A stretch of DNA of 64,000 bases from Paragordius varius. Its lineage: Eukaryota > Nematomorpha. Location of the stretch: assembly GCA_964247055.1 (NCBI GenBank), contig OZ176051.1, positions 6,820,001 to 6,884,000 on the forward strand. The letters are read 5' to 3'. The notes under the pieces were generated by a model, which saw only the letters and a list, made by a program, of their open reading frames with translations, had not been told where the DNA came from and ran no database searches. The position numbers and the translations under genes are program-made. How positions within the stretch are numbered: the first letter of the stretch is position 1; the number at the start of each line of letters is the position of its first letter. Shown here in pieces: positions 26,101 through 35,784 of the stretch.

Positions 26101-27012
26101 CGGAAACATATCACAAAGCCACCACTTTTCATTTATATAAATATATAGATGGCCTTATTCATAAATCAAAAAAGTGCATCATATATCTGCCCGAGTAAGT
26201 TAGTGTTCAAAAGTTTATCATGAAAAAAAGAGAATCATTTTAAGGGGATCAACTATTTTTATCCCCGGTTTTATTATTCGATTGTAGAATCAGTCAAACA
26301 AAAATCTCAATCCAGGATTCAAACAATCCCTTCAACTCTGGTGACGGATGAAATGCGCCTTTTTTGGCCCAGAATGAATATGGGATTACGTAGTTGGACG
26401 AACGCTGGTAACACAGAATATATTAGCAAAATTTTACCTTACGAATATCGATTGGAGGATGGTATGCGAAAACTTCAACACAGCCTTACAAATGAACAAA
26501 ATAATAATGAATCAATCCTCCAACCTTATAACAGTACCTCATCCCCCATTCATAATTATTATAATAATTTTGATGCTGACAGCAATTTTAGCAGTAGTAG
26601 TTCATTTGCCTCCAATATATCTTCACGTGTTAGCACTGCTACGGCTTCTGTTTTATCCAACGTTATATCTAATCAAACAGGTAATTTCTTACATTCAGTA
26701 ATTTTTGGGTAAACTCTTAAAATGTTTTTAATTTTATTTATCCATAAGATTTTAAAAAATATAAGCGGTATCAATTTGGCCTAGGTACACTCATTGAACC
26801 GTTAAGCTGATAAATATTTTTTGACATGTTCAATTAACCATTTCATTACTGATGTTAGTATGATTAATCGTTAAAATAATTTTACCAAAATTCACACCTT
26901 GCTTTAATTTATCTTACCTTCCAACTTTTTTTATCAACCAATAAAGTTAGTTACCACTTTTTCTGGCCTCTATGATGCTACCCATAATATAGATATAAAT
27001 ACGATTTAGCAT

Positions 27013-27047
<35 letters not shown>

Positions 27048-30000
27048 ATTAATATTGTATATATTCGGAAATTAAAATATATGGGCCTGTTATTTAGGAT
27101 TTATTACCGTGTGTAAGATTAGACGTGTTATCAGTTAATTTTCTTAAAAGTTTCAAATATTATTGGATATATTAAGAAAAATGAAAATGACATCTGTATA
27201 CGTGGTGATATAGTTACATTTTATTGTTTTGTTTGATCATCCAATCCTCACGTTTGATCAGTTAATATGAAGAATTGGCAGTGTGAGTAACTTGGGTTTT
27301 AAAGATATTATCGAAATTTACTACAATAATTATCCTACTTCAAGGATTTTAATCGATATGATATCGATTGCACCTAAACTACCAGTGATTGTTAATCTAT
27401 GGTCACTGTTATTTAATAATTTTTGCCTTGTTTTATATAAGAATGGCGGGTGCTCATTCTAAATTTAAACAGAGTATCAAAAAATATTTATACATTATTA
27501 TCTACGTATGTCTCCCTTTTTATTACCCGTAATTGTATAATAATTTCTATATAAAACATATTTTAGTTCCAAAATTTGAATTACTATATCCACCAATCAA
27601 GCTACCGCGCAAATTAACTCTCATAAAATTCATGCAATATTATCCTATATTAGTTTTGGCCGACATATCTAACGAAATTTCGTAAGTTATTAATTTTACA
27701 TATAATCATACCAAGTATTTAATATTTCAACAATTTTTTTAGTTATATACCAATTACGGCTCAAATTCACCCCCGAAATTTAAATTCATCCTTAAATAAA
27801 CTATGTCTAAAAGTACCTGTATTTTTTCATATTTTTTAAAATTTTATTTCGTTTAATATTAACATATCAATAAATAATATACTATGATAAAAATAATCCA
27901 TAATAAGGATCTTTTATATTAGCCCGAAAACACATAATTTATTATTAGGGTAAATTGAATTGTTGAAGAGTGAATTTGAATTGAAGTGTAAATGGTATAT
28001 CTTAAATTATTACAATAGATTGTGGAATCATGTAACACAAGAGTTTATAATGCGATTTTCGGCCTGCCCTTTTCTAGATGCACAAATCAAAGTTATTGAA
28101 TGCATTAATTCATGTGACATTTATCCAATGCTTTGTGTAGCATTTAGTAATTTCATTTGTTTTAATTTATATATTATTTTTTTATATTTATCCAAATTAA
28201 TTGTTATATATTAAAATTTTTTGTTACATACTTTTATATCTGTTATGATGATAAATATTTTACGACAAAATGATTTAAAAAACGCAGAATTTGTATTAGG
28301 CCTCACAAAGAATTTTTTAGAACAATTAGATTAGTTTGCTATTAGAGTGCTATAATTAATTTTTATGGAGGGGTTTAGTGCATATAGTTTGTCACTAATT
28401 AAAAACTAATGGATAGACAACAAAAGAATGTAGTGATAATTCTTAAATATTATGTCTGTAAATTATTCTACTTTCGCATGAAATAGTGCTTAAGACGTGA
28501 TAGATTTTAATCTTTGATGATTTTTTATTATGATTTTGCTTAATTGTGATATTTTCCATAATTTAAGATTAAAATTATCTGTAACATATCAATGTTTATT
28601 CCCGGTTACAGTGGCTTTAAGAGAAATTATAATTATGGTTATCTTTTGATTTGAGAGAATTTGATTTTATGATGTAAGGAATCAAACTCATAATTGCAAT
28701 TGTGTTTGGCAAATAAGAAAAAATATTGTTGATATTTTTATCTGCTTGTAGAATTTTATTCGTTTTTGTCATCGACCAATGATTTCATACGAACGGGCGA
28801 GAATTTTTCAAAGTATATTTTATAAATCCTGTCAGTTTTATAAATTTTTTATTAGCTTGGTCAGAACGGTGTTTTATTTTTTCATAGATTCAACGTCCAT
28901 ATGTATAAGTTGATTTTACCTTATTACATATTATGATCAGATTAAAATGTAAATTGTATTTACGCAGCTAAAAACCTTTGTTAGGTGTACTTTTTGTAAC
29001 TACTTTTTTTAAAACCTTACCGGAAATTTAATTTTATTTTCTCTAGCTGATGGCACAATCAAAATTTTCAAAAACATATTTGATCCCCGTTTATTTATTC
29101 CGTTCAAAGGTCCCATCAATGATTTAACCATAAACTATTCGCCTTTTTCCACAAAATCAATAGAAAACGGCTATTTAGGTATAATATCGATAAAAATTAT
29201 ATATTATTTTTTTCACATTGGCTAATTTTTGTTTTTTTATTTGCAAACATAGAAAACGTGAATCAAAACCGAAAATCTACCACATCCTTAAATAAACGAA
29301 AGAGTAAAGGATCAGCTCCTAATCAACCAATATGTTGTTCAGCTTGGTATGGGCTACCATCCTATTCAACTATAGACAATAATGCCAATCTTCAATCACC
29401 TACAAATTATTCAAAAAGTTTGATTTTTTTAAGAGTAAAAATCCGAAAAAAATAATAAAATTAAAATTATTTAAAACGTACATTATTATTATTATTTAAT
29501 TATTGCATTTTTAAACATTATTATAAATATAAGGCGTACGTCAGTTTTATCTATAATTAATTCATTTTATATAAATAAAACTTAATTAATTTACAAATTT
29601 TGTTTATTTTTTAATTTTGTTTCGTAATTTTTATTTTGGGTTAATTAATTTAACCTCAAAATATGTTAATTTGTTGTATATCCTTATAGGTATACTAACG
29701 GATCTTGTTTATCATAATAGTTCGGGTTTATTATTTGTTAGTGGATACCGAATTATTCGTATATGGGACCTATCAAGTCAAACAAAATACTGTGTAATTA
29801 TTAATATCGTATAACATATTTTTTTATTAAACACCAAATAGGAAATGTATTTTTAATGATATTTATATTGGTAATTTACAAAATTATGACATTTCTTAGT
29901 AGACTACTTATTAAATTTAAAATACTATATACATTGTATTTTAATTTTATTAGGATATTAACCTAAATTTAGAACAAACAAATTACATTATATCAACTGC

Positions 30001-31300
30001 GATCGACATGCAATTATATGGCAACACGGCTGACAATCCTAATTATTTAGCTTGTGCATTAAATGATAACTCCATTCGCATTTACAATATAAATCGGTTA
30101 CCGCTTGAACACAAGTTATTATAGATTTTATAAAAATACATTTAATGTATAGACGCCCCCTTCTAATGACCCCAATTTTCGGAAAAACGCATGGGTCAAT
30201 AAACTTTAAACACTTAAAAATAAATAATTGATGTTAAATTTCATTTAGGAATACATTTTATTAAAGGTTAAAAATTTATTTTTATTTTGGGGTCATTTGG
30301 TTACATTAGTTGTTTTTTGGTGTCTCAACTTCAAACGATTATAACTTAGGAAAGTATAGGATGATGAACATGAGCTAATTAGTTTATTGGCGATTTATTT
30401 TTAATATATCATTGTATGTCGCAAAGTGACACCTCAAATGCTAAGATCAAAGCTAGTTATATGCAATTATGATTTGCTTGAGAAAATACACTATATCAAT
30501 TGTTCATCATCATCATCATTCATTTGTATGGGAATTCGCCATTAAATGACGGTACACCGGTTTTTTCCACTCTTCTCTTGATTTGGCTAATTCTAGATTT
30601 AAATTGAGCGATTCGAGGTCTTTAATTATTGTGTTGAGCCATGTGGTATGGGGTCGGCCGGATTTCGCTGGTAGTTCAACCAAGTAATTTTTCATAGTTT
30701 TAAGAAATGTGAGTATCTTGCCGTCTTTCAACATGTCCAGCCCATTGTAACCTGAGATTTCTGATGACGTTGTTGATGGGGTTGAGATTAAGTATATGGT
30801 ATGGGTTTATGGATTCGGTATGATTGAATTTAGAAGGATTGTGTGCGAATAATATTGTTTTAATAGCCGAATTTCGCTAAACCGAGTAATTTTTCATAGT
30901 TTTAAGAATGTGAGTATCTTGCCGTCTTTCAACATGTCCAGCCCATTGTAACCAGAGATTTCTGATGACGTTGTTGATGGGGTTGAGATTGAGTATATGG
31001 TACGTGTTTATGGATTTGGTATGATTGAATTTAGAAGGATTGTGTGCGAATAATATTGTTTTCAATAATTTGGATTCATTTGTTTTTGACATCGGCCATG
31101 ATTCGGATCCATATGTGAGGACGGGACGGATGGCTGTAGTGTAAATGGCACATTTAGTTTGTAGTTTGACGAATTTATTATATGGTATTTTTTCCACATT
31201 TGTGATATTGTTGAAAATCTATAATAACTGTTTTATTTTCAAGGTGCTTTTTACTTTACAGGGTCTGGTGCTATAAGTTCATTGTTTTTGATATAAATAT

Positions 31301-31380
<80 letters not shown>

Positions 31381-32981
31381 GTATTACAATACTAATTACC
31401 TTCTTACAATATTGAAACCAATAAAATAAACGAGGTACTGAATCGCTTTTTGATCTAACAGGGGAAAAATAATATATTTTTTATATTTTATATATAGTCC
31501 CATTAAAACTCTCAAAGAAAATGGCAATGGAAGTTTGATCAAAATTTCATTTTACTTAAATGATTTGCATGTCCAACCCCATCCCATAGAAAATTTGAAT
31601 CTCCTATCTGTCTGGTATTTTTTCTCCTTACATTAACGATTTTTTACATGTTATAAATCTGCAATTAAACTTAATTTATCATTTGATTTTTTAAATATTT
31701 ACATTTACGAATATTAAGTCAGGGAAGTTTTAATACTATTATGGGTTAGATTGAAATTAATTTTAGCTAATTTTTTGTTTAACAACCATTTTCCCCTGAT
31801 TTTTTATGTAGCCTATAGTTTTGTTTGTGAAATATCATTTATAAGTGCTATTTTGGTTTTGGAAAATAAATCAAAGTATTTTTTATTTGTGCTTGTTTGT
31901 CTCTATAATTTTACTGAAATCAAGTTCTTTTCAAATAAAAATAATAAAAAACTAAACTGTATGCTATATAGTTCTTCCGGTGAAATACGGATATGGGATA
32001 TGGCTTCTAGCAAAAATCAAGCGAAATCTCACAAATATGCCTACCCTATTTCCTTAACTGATATTAATACCATATATGGAGTTGTTGCTGGGTACACTCT
32101 CTTAAATGATTTAATTTTTCAAAAAGATTTTTTTAGAAAACTTATATTTTGGGTATAATGTTTTAAAATTTTATTAATAAGGTTTATTTGATACATAGGT
32201 TTTTACCTATATTACTTTATTTCTAATTAACTAGGGGGCTTAGTAATCAATCTATTGGTCTGTTTAATTTCCGTATTAATCAAAGTTGGACCCTTAAACG
32301 AAATCAAAAATATACGATAAATCAATTAGCATTCCATCCAACCAAGGTTTTTATTCTAGATTCAATATAAATAGAAGTTAGATCAAAACTATTTAACCGT
32401 TCTAACCGCTTAAAATGCAGGCCTATTAATGATCATAAGAGGTATATCATTACCCTAAATAAATATATGTTGATATACCAAAAACAAAAAATAGCTAAAC
32501 GTACCGAATCATTATTAAATGTTTTAATTAACATTATAGATATAAATAAAATTTGATTTTAACTTAAATCATGATTTTATATCGATTTATTTTAATTTCC
32601 AACTAACCATATGTATGAAGGTTTGTATGGTTATTTTATTAGAAGTAATTAGCATTCATTAATGCAAAAATAATTCGTTGATATTTTTCCAGTTTTCACA
32701 TATTATTCTTGGTCAGTGTAAACGTGTTAAAGCCTGCATCAGTCCTTAATTCAAAATCGTCATTTCTCTTAAATATAAAATGTTAATGGATACATCTAAA
32801 ATTGTATGTTTTTTAAAAAAAAAATAACTCTTGTTTAAAATTTATATTGACCACACTGAACAAAAATACGTGTTTTTTTAAGATTTGATATCAATATTTT
32901 TTTCCGTCTTTATAGTTAACCATGGCTTGTGTGGACAACTATTTATCTATTTATACCTCAACTTCTAGCAATAATAATTAA
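13973..32981 (+). CDS. RPTOR: Raptor (regulatory-associated protein of mTOR)
   Basis: Raptor is the mTORC1 scaffold that recruits TOS-motif substrates and docks on lysosomal Rag GTPases. Exons: 13973-14540, 15063-15191, 15602-15745, 15830-15974, 16394-16556, 17491-17695, 18114-18258, 18560-18674, 18754-18834, 19083-19193, 19442-19516, 19585-19650, 19940-20126, 20361-20518, 20708-20782, 20856-20940, 21374-21546, 21955-22153, 22493-22532, 22621-22831, about 26288-26680, 27567-27681, 28019-28146, 29047-29178, 29253-29417, 29690-29793, 29954-30114, 31498-31614, 31972-32091, 32235-32346, 32916-32981 (TAA). Every junction keeps phase except 22831 to 26288. About 1560 residues, against 1335 in human; the surplus lies in Ser/Asn-rich linkers. 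Start: the ATG at 13973 opens the conserved N-terminus. No upstream exon was seen. Confidence 0.95.
16394..22831 (+). CDS. RPTOR: RPTOR exons 5-20: HEAT-repeat solenoid with lineage-specific insertions
   Basis: Conserved landmarks include [80 protein letters not shown] and [19 protein letters not shown]. Exons 17491-17695 and 18114-18258 add an extra stretch. The first is Ser/Pro-rich with [15 protein letters not shown]. The second is probably helical ([20 protein letters not shown]) and has no obvious vertebrate counterpart. The last exon of the block ends with [19 protein letters not shown], matching human WRVLLHLAADPYPEVSD. A possible alternative exon start near 20258 leads quickly to a stop and is not needed. 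Confidence 0.9.
17036..17560 (+). repeat. Four tandem degenerate copies of an RPTOR intron/exon boundary
   Basis: The intron end and first roughly 70 bases of exon 17491-17695 are repeated upstream three times. The equivalent acceptor points are near 17069, 17223, 17366 and 17489 (spacing 154, 143 and 123). Each copy has a TATCGTTA...ACTATAGTTT-like lead-in and then a GACGAT.CATATAT-type exon start. Copies 1 and 2 still have AG at the acceptor position and copy 3 does not. Only the last copy joins in phase with the preceding exon and continues as a long open frame. Confidence 0.8.
19376..19428. repeat. TA microsatellite next to an RPTOR acceptor
   Basis: About 26 TA units end 13 nt before the acceptor of exon 19442-19516, leaving only CTTGTTTGTACAG as pyrimidine tract. 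Confidence 0.95.
23160..23765. mobile_element. Fold-back element, TGAATTTGAATTG subfamily, with nested MITE
   Basis: The right end carries iterated TGAATTTGAATTGTT-like units and closes with AAACGGTATAC. The left end has complementary CAAATTTAAATTCAAC-type units after a TA run. A decayed inverted copy of the 7560-7837 hAT MITE sits inside at about 23370-23610. A better preserved relative is at 27745-28000. Confidence 0.55.
23370..23610 (-). mobile_element. Decayed inverted copy of the 7560-7837 hAT MITE
   Basis: CAGAGGTGTCAA, ACTTCGCGGGC and later TTTTCGCGGATCGCA match, in reverse orientation, the 3' end and 5' subterminal part of the element at 7560-7837. Intervening blocks such as AGATTTCAAACATA also match. 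The far end is eroded. Confidence 0.6.
24012..26149 (-). mobile_element. Non-autonomous Helitron, about 2.1 kb, in RPTOR intron 20
   Basis: On the minus strand it begins A|TCTATATATTTATATAAAT at 26149 and ends with a GCTGTGTAGCAGC hairpin 12 nt before terminal CTAG at 24015-24012. The interior consists of about six degenerate tandem units of roughly 300 bp. Each contains a GGGTAG.C.CCTACCC-like palindrome, TTTTTGCCTTTT and GGAATACCTGGAATC. It carries no helicase or Rep coding sequence. It ends 138 nt upstream of RPTOR exon 26288. Confidence 0.7.
26175..26194 (+). CDS. Possible 20-nt RPTOR micro-exon
   Basis: A 20-base stretch lies between an AG (26173-26174) and a strong GTAAGT donor (26195-26200). 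Used with an acceptor inside the next exon (TCCAG|G near 26322), it restores the phase lost between exons ending 22831 and starting 26288. This is a hypothesis from phase arithmetic only; a different missed exon in 22832-26287 is equally possible. Confidence 0.2.
26288..32981 (+). CDS. RPTOR: RPTOR exons 21-31: linker and WD40 propeller
   Basis: The linker exon 26288-26680 is Asn/Ser-rich ([13 protein letters not shown]). WD-type strands follow. [71 protein letters not shown] and [10 protein letters not shown] correspond in order to the human repeats DDGAIRVWKN, VRIVRIWDTDRE, GDGSIRVYDRR, NGDVRIFDPR, LAFHPH and NDYYISVY. Sequence identity is low but order and spacing are kept. The protein ends at TAA 32979-32981, close to the end of the last WD repeat, as in other Raptors. 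Confidence 0.9.
27745..28000. mobile_element. Fold-back MITE (256 bp), TGAATTTGAATTG subfamily
   Basis: The left end ATATACCAATTACGGCTC with CAAATTCACCCC is inverted relative to the right end AGTGAATTTGAATTGAAG and GTAAATGGTATAT. The terminal ATATACCA(A/T)TT motif is shared with the otherwise different elements at 47510-48174 and 52411-53162. It ends 18 nt before the acceptor of RPTOR exon 28019-28146. Confidence 0.7.
30503..31225 (-). mobile_element. LINE 3' fragment (reverse transcriptase C-terminus) in RPTOR intron
   Basis: Minus-strand translation gives [20 protein letters not shown] and [20 protein letters not shown], then [20 protein letters not shown]. This is the typical C-terminal order after the RT domain of non-LTR elements of the RTE/CR1/Jockey type. 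A GAT-rich simple repeat at 30503-30520 looks like the 3' tail. A segment of about 201 bp is tandemly duplicated (about 30684-30865 and 30886-31066), interrupting the frame. The element is 5'-truncated, antisense to RPTOR, and dead. Confidence 0.8.
31297..31381. repeat. TA microsatellite with imperfect dyad symmetry
   Basis: Nearly pure TA/ATAC repeats with GTATATATAA interruptions lie in the RPTOR intron 30115-31497. Confidence 0.9.
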
Positions 32982-33749
32982 AGTAAATATCCTTAAACAA
33001 TACTAATTAAATAATTTTATATTATATTATAACAATAAATAATTTTATGATGACCATTGGAACATTGTTATTATTAATTTGATGCTATAATTAAATTATA
33101 TTTCTAAAATTATAAGATAAAAAAATCATTCATTATTAAAACCAATTCTTATCTATTATATTAATTAAGTAAATTAGATTCGCTCTTTACCCTTATTTCG
33201 TAACTGATTTGACATTATAGAATTTTTCGTTATTTACAAATGTGTGTTGCTATGCTCAAAATTGCAAAGTAAGCCCGGAGATTATTGTTCATTAAAATAA
33301 ATTATTTATTTATTTGTTAGGAATTCGTTAAATTTTAGAATGTTCGGTGCTTACTATGTTTGATCGTTTAATGTGAAATGCATTATAAAAAGGATTCATG
33401 TGTTTTGAAAAGAGTGAATATTTTGTTGAACGAGATTGTTCCCGATTACTTCCATTTTCTTCGGATTTTGAAGCGTCAAAAGCATTAATGTATGCCTACA
33501 TGTATTAGCATCATACATAATAAATTTTTATACTGAAATAAAATTCATTTAATGTATAAATAAAATTTAATTATTTAGAATTGTCAAACATACGTTTTTA
33601 AATGATTTTACTTTGTTTTAAATTGTTTACAATAAATAGGCTATTATTATTTTAAGGCTTAAAAATGCGCATGTTGAAAGTTGACATATCAAACATCATA
33701 ACAATTAATAAAAAAGTAAAATGAATTAAAAACGTATGTTTAACAATTC
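32982..33749. other. Convergent intergenic spacer RPTOR/MCTP
   Basis: About 770 bp of AT-rich sequence lies between two stop codons on opposite strands. It must contain both 3' UTRs. Nothing else was recognised. Confidence 0.6.
33034..33039 (+). promoter_or_regulatory. Candidate RPTOR polyadenylation signal
   Basis: AATAAA lies 53 nt after the RPTOR stop in an otherwise featureless convergent intergenic stretch (32982-33749). Spacing is reasonable, but the hexamer is frequent by chance here. Confidence 0.35.
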
Positions 33750-35784
33750 TTAACATACATGACTGTAATATAAAATGCCAACCTTTTCTTTGTCTGTTGG
33801 AAAGCGCGAAACAAAGTCATACAGTTCATTGTGACTAATACTCAGAGGGGCCCGAAGTTTTTTCGTAAATTTATTGATTCCCCAAATCATAAGCATCCAT
33901 CGCAATGGTACAAAGTATAAAACGAGCGTTACCAACAGTAAAAGTAGAAGGGCGAAACAAGATAATATAGGGCAAGAGAAATTGAAGATGCTAAATTTGT
34001 ATATATGTAAGCGAAAAAATAAGTTAATCCAAGGGCCATTATATAAGTCGACCTATATTATCCATATTATATTTTCAAAATGATTATGGATTATTCCAAA
34101 GCAAATTTTGAGTGACATAATTTATTGGAAAATTTACATATATCATTTAATCTTAATAATCACCCTTTATCTTAATCCTTCAAATTAAGTTCTACCATAT
34201 ATGTTTCGCATACTTTCAAAAATCCATAAACAAATGATGTACTTTTGGGCTTAATTACTTATAATTTTAACAAATATGTCCTTGGTATAGTTTATCATTT
34301 ATATTTTAAAATAGAAAAAATTAGATTTTTTATTTATAAAGGCTAGGCTACAATTAAAAATAATAAATTTTAATTAAGACAAGCTTATTAAAACCAAAAT
34401 ATACTTCTTAAGCCATAAATAAATTTTAAGTTTTTGTAACTAAAATTATTTTGTTTACTCAATAAAAATTAGCAAACTTTTTTCCGCGTTCCCCAAAGGA
34501 TGCTATTTTATCTGTCAAGGTTTGAAGCATGAGACATGTATCTTGTACTAAATTTATTGTAGATTTTAGGGTTTTTGGAGCTGATTTCGTTGCTTCCTTT
34601 ATATTACACAATAAAGTTAATTTAAATATAGATTTTCCTTAAAACTTTTTATTGGCTACATACCTTTTTTTATTTTAAATATAGAGGTGTCCTTTTAAAT
34701 TTTAAAAAAAATCAAATTTTTAACAAAAATACTTTTTTTGTTGCATTGTTGGGCAGTGGAGTAATTTGAGCGGTGTATTCATCATCTAAATCTTCCTACA
34801 TAAGTATTAAATAAAATTTAGGATTTTTCATCTTTTTTTCAAATAATTAAAGCAAAGCCCAAATTGTTGAGAATAATTAAATAAAATAAAAACAAAATAA
34901 GGGTTTTTGAACCAATCCAAATTTAATGTGTAAAGTTTCTCAAAATCAAAAAAAAATATTCGCGCTCAATGTGTTTTTAGAAAAAAAATGAAATACCAAT
35001 TTAAACTCAGTGCTATATTATCTGACATAAAAGAGTAGAAAAATTGCAACATTTTTTTAAAAAAATTGATCATTTCTTTCATTAATATATATATATATAC
35101 CACATCGGATGTAATAATGCAGGTTTGGGTTTGAGGAATATTTACATTGGTAAATGCATTGAATTTTCGTTCATACCAATGTGCGAAACCGAAAATGCCA
35201 ATAATGCCCAACGGAATCATATATGGTTGGAAATAATAAACTAGTAAAATGTACCCCTACATGTGTATTATTATAAAAATATTTTTATAACGCTTAAATA
35301 TAAATTTTCGTTGAAATATAATTAAATTAAATATACTGCAAGTGATAAAGTTGACCATTTTGGATTCGTCCAATTTAATATGTCGGACAAAATATTTTGT
35401 ATAACAACTAAAGGATCCAACCATAGTCTCCTTAAACGATCAATATTGTGCAAAAAAGTCTAAAAAATAACGCAAATGTTGCTAATCATACTGGAAAATA
35501 TATATTAAAACTTTTTAACAAAAATATTTTTTATTTTAATTACCGTTTTACTGAAATGTACGGATTCAGGTATTATTCTCTCCTCCCTGGGCCTAAAAGT
35601 AACTATCATGGCTTTGAGCTGTGTATACATTAATAACAATAAATACTTTAAAATTAATGTATTAAAAAAAATATAATTTTACCAAATTGTAAACTATGAC
35701 AATCTCCAGCAAAATTTCACCTTTAACCTCGGTGGTCAAGGATTGGTTCCTTAATTTATACCAAATTGGCTCACCATTTTGTAC
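33750..35784 (-). CDS. MCTP: MCTP exons 15-20: membrane-anchoring C-terminal module
   Basis: In order the exons encode [16 protein letters not shown] (end of C2C), [19 protein letters not shown], a short helix with [10 protein letters not shown], and a first hydrophobic hairpin ([20 protein letters not shown]). Next comes a cytosolic linker with the conserved [12 protein letters not shown] motif. A second hydrophobic segment ([20 protein letters not shown]) precedes the [11 protein letters not shown] tail and [15 protein letters not shown]. Each piece has a clear human counterpart (for example EVASFGERIKN and ELLDFLSRVPSD). The acidic stretch found in the human linker is shortened. The protein ends GILYYSHVC, without the human extension. 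Confidence 0.92.

Noticed and set aside
33750-33772. Possible 20-nt intron at the MCTP C-terminus (GTTGGC...ACAG)
   Set aside because: Too short for a normal intron; the unspliced frame ends naturally at the stop.
35223-35241. 20-nt intron between CACAT|GTAGGG and CTAG in MCTP exon 18
   Set aside because: Reading through from the acceptor at 35257-35258 gives a continuous hydrophobic segment in correct phase, so no tiny intron is needed.
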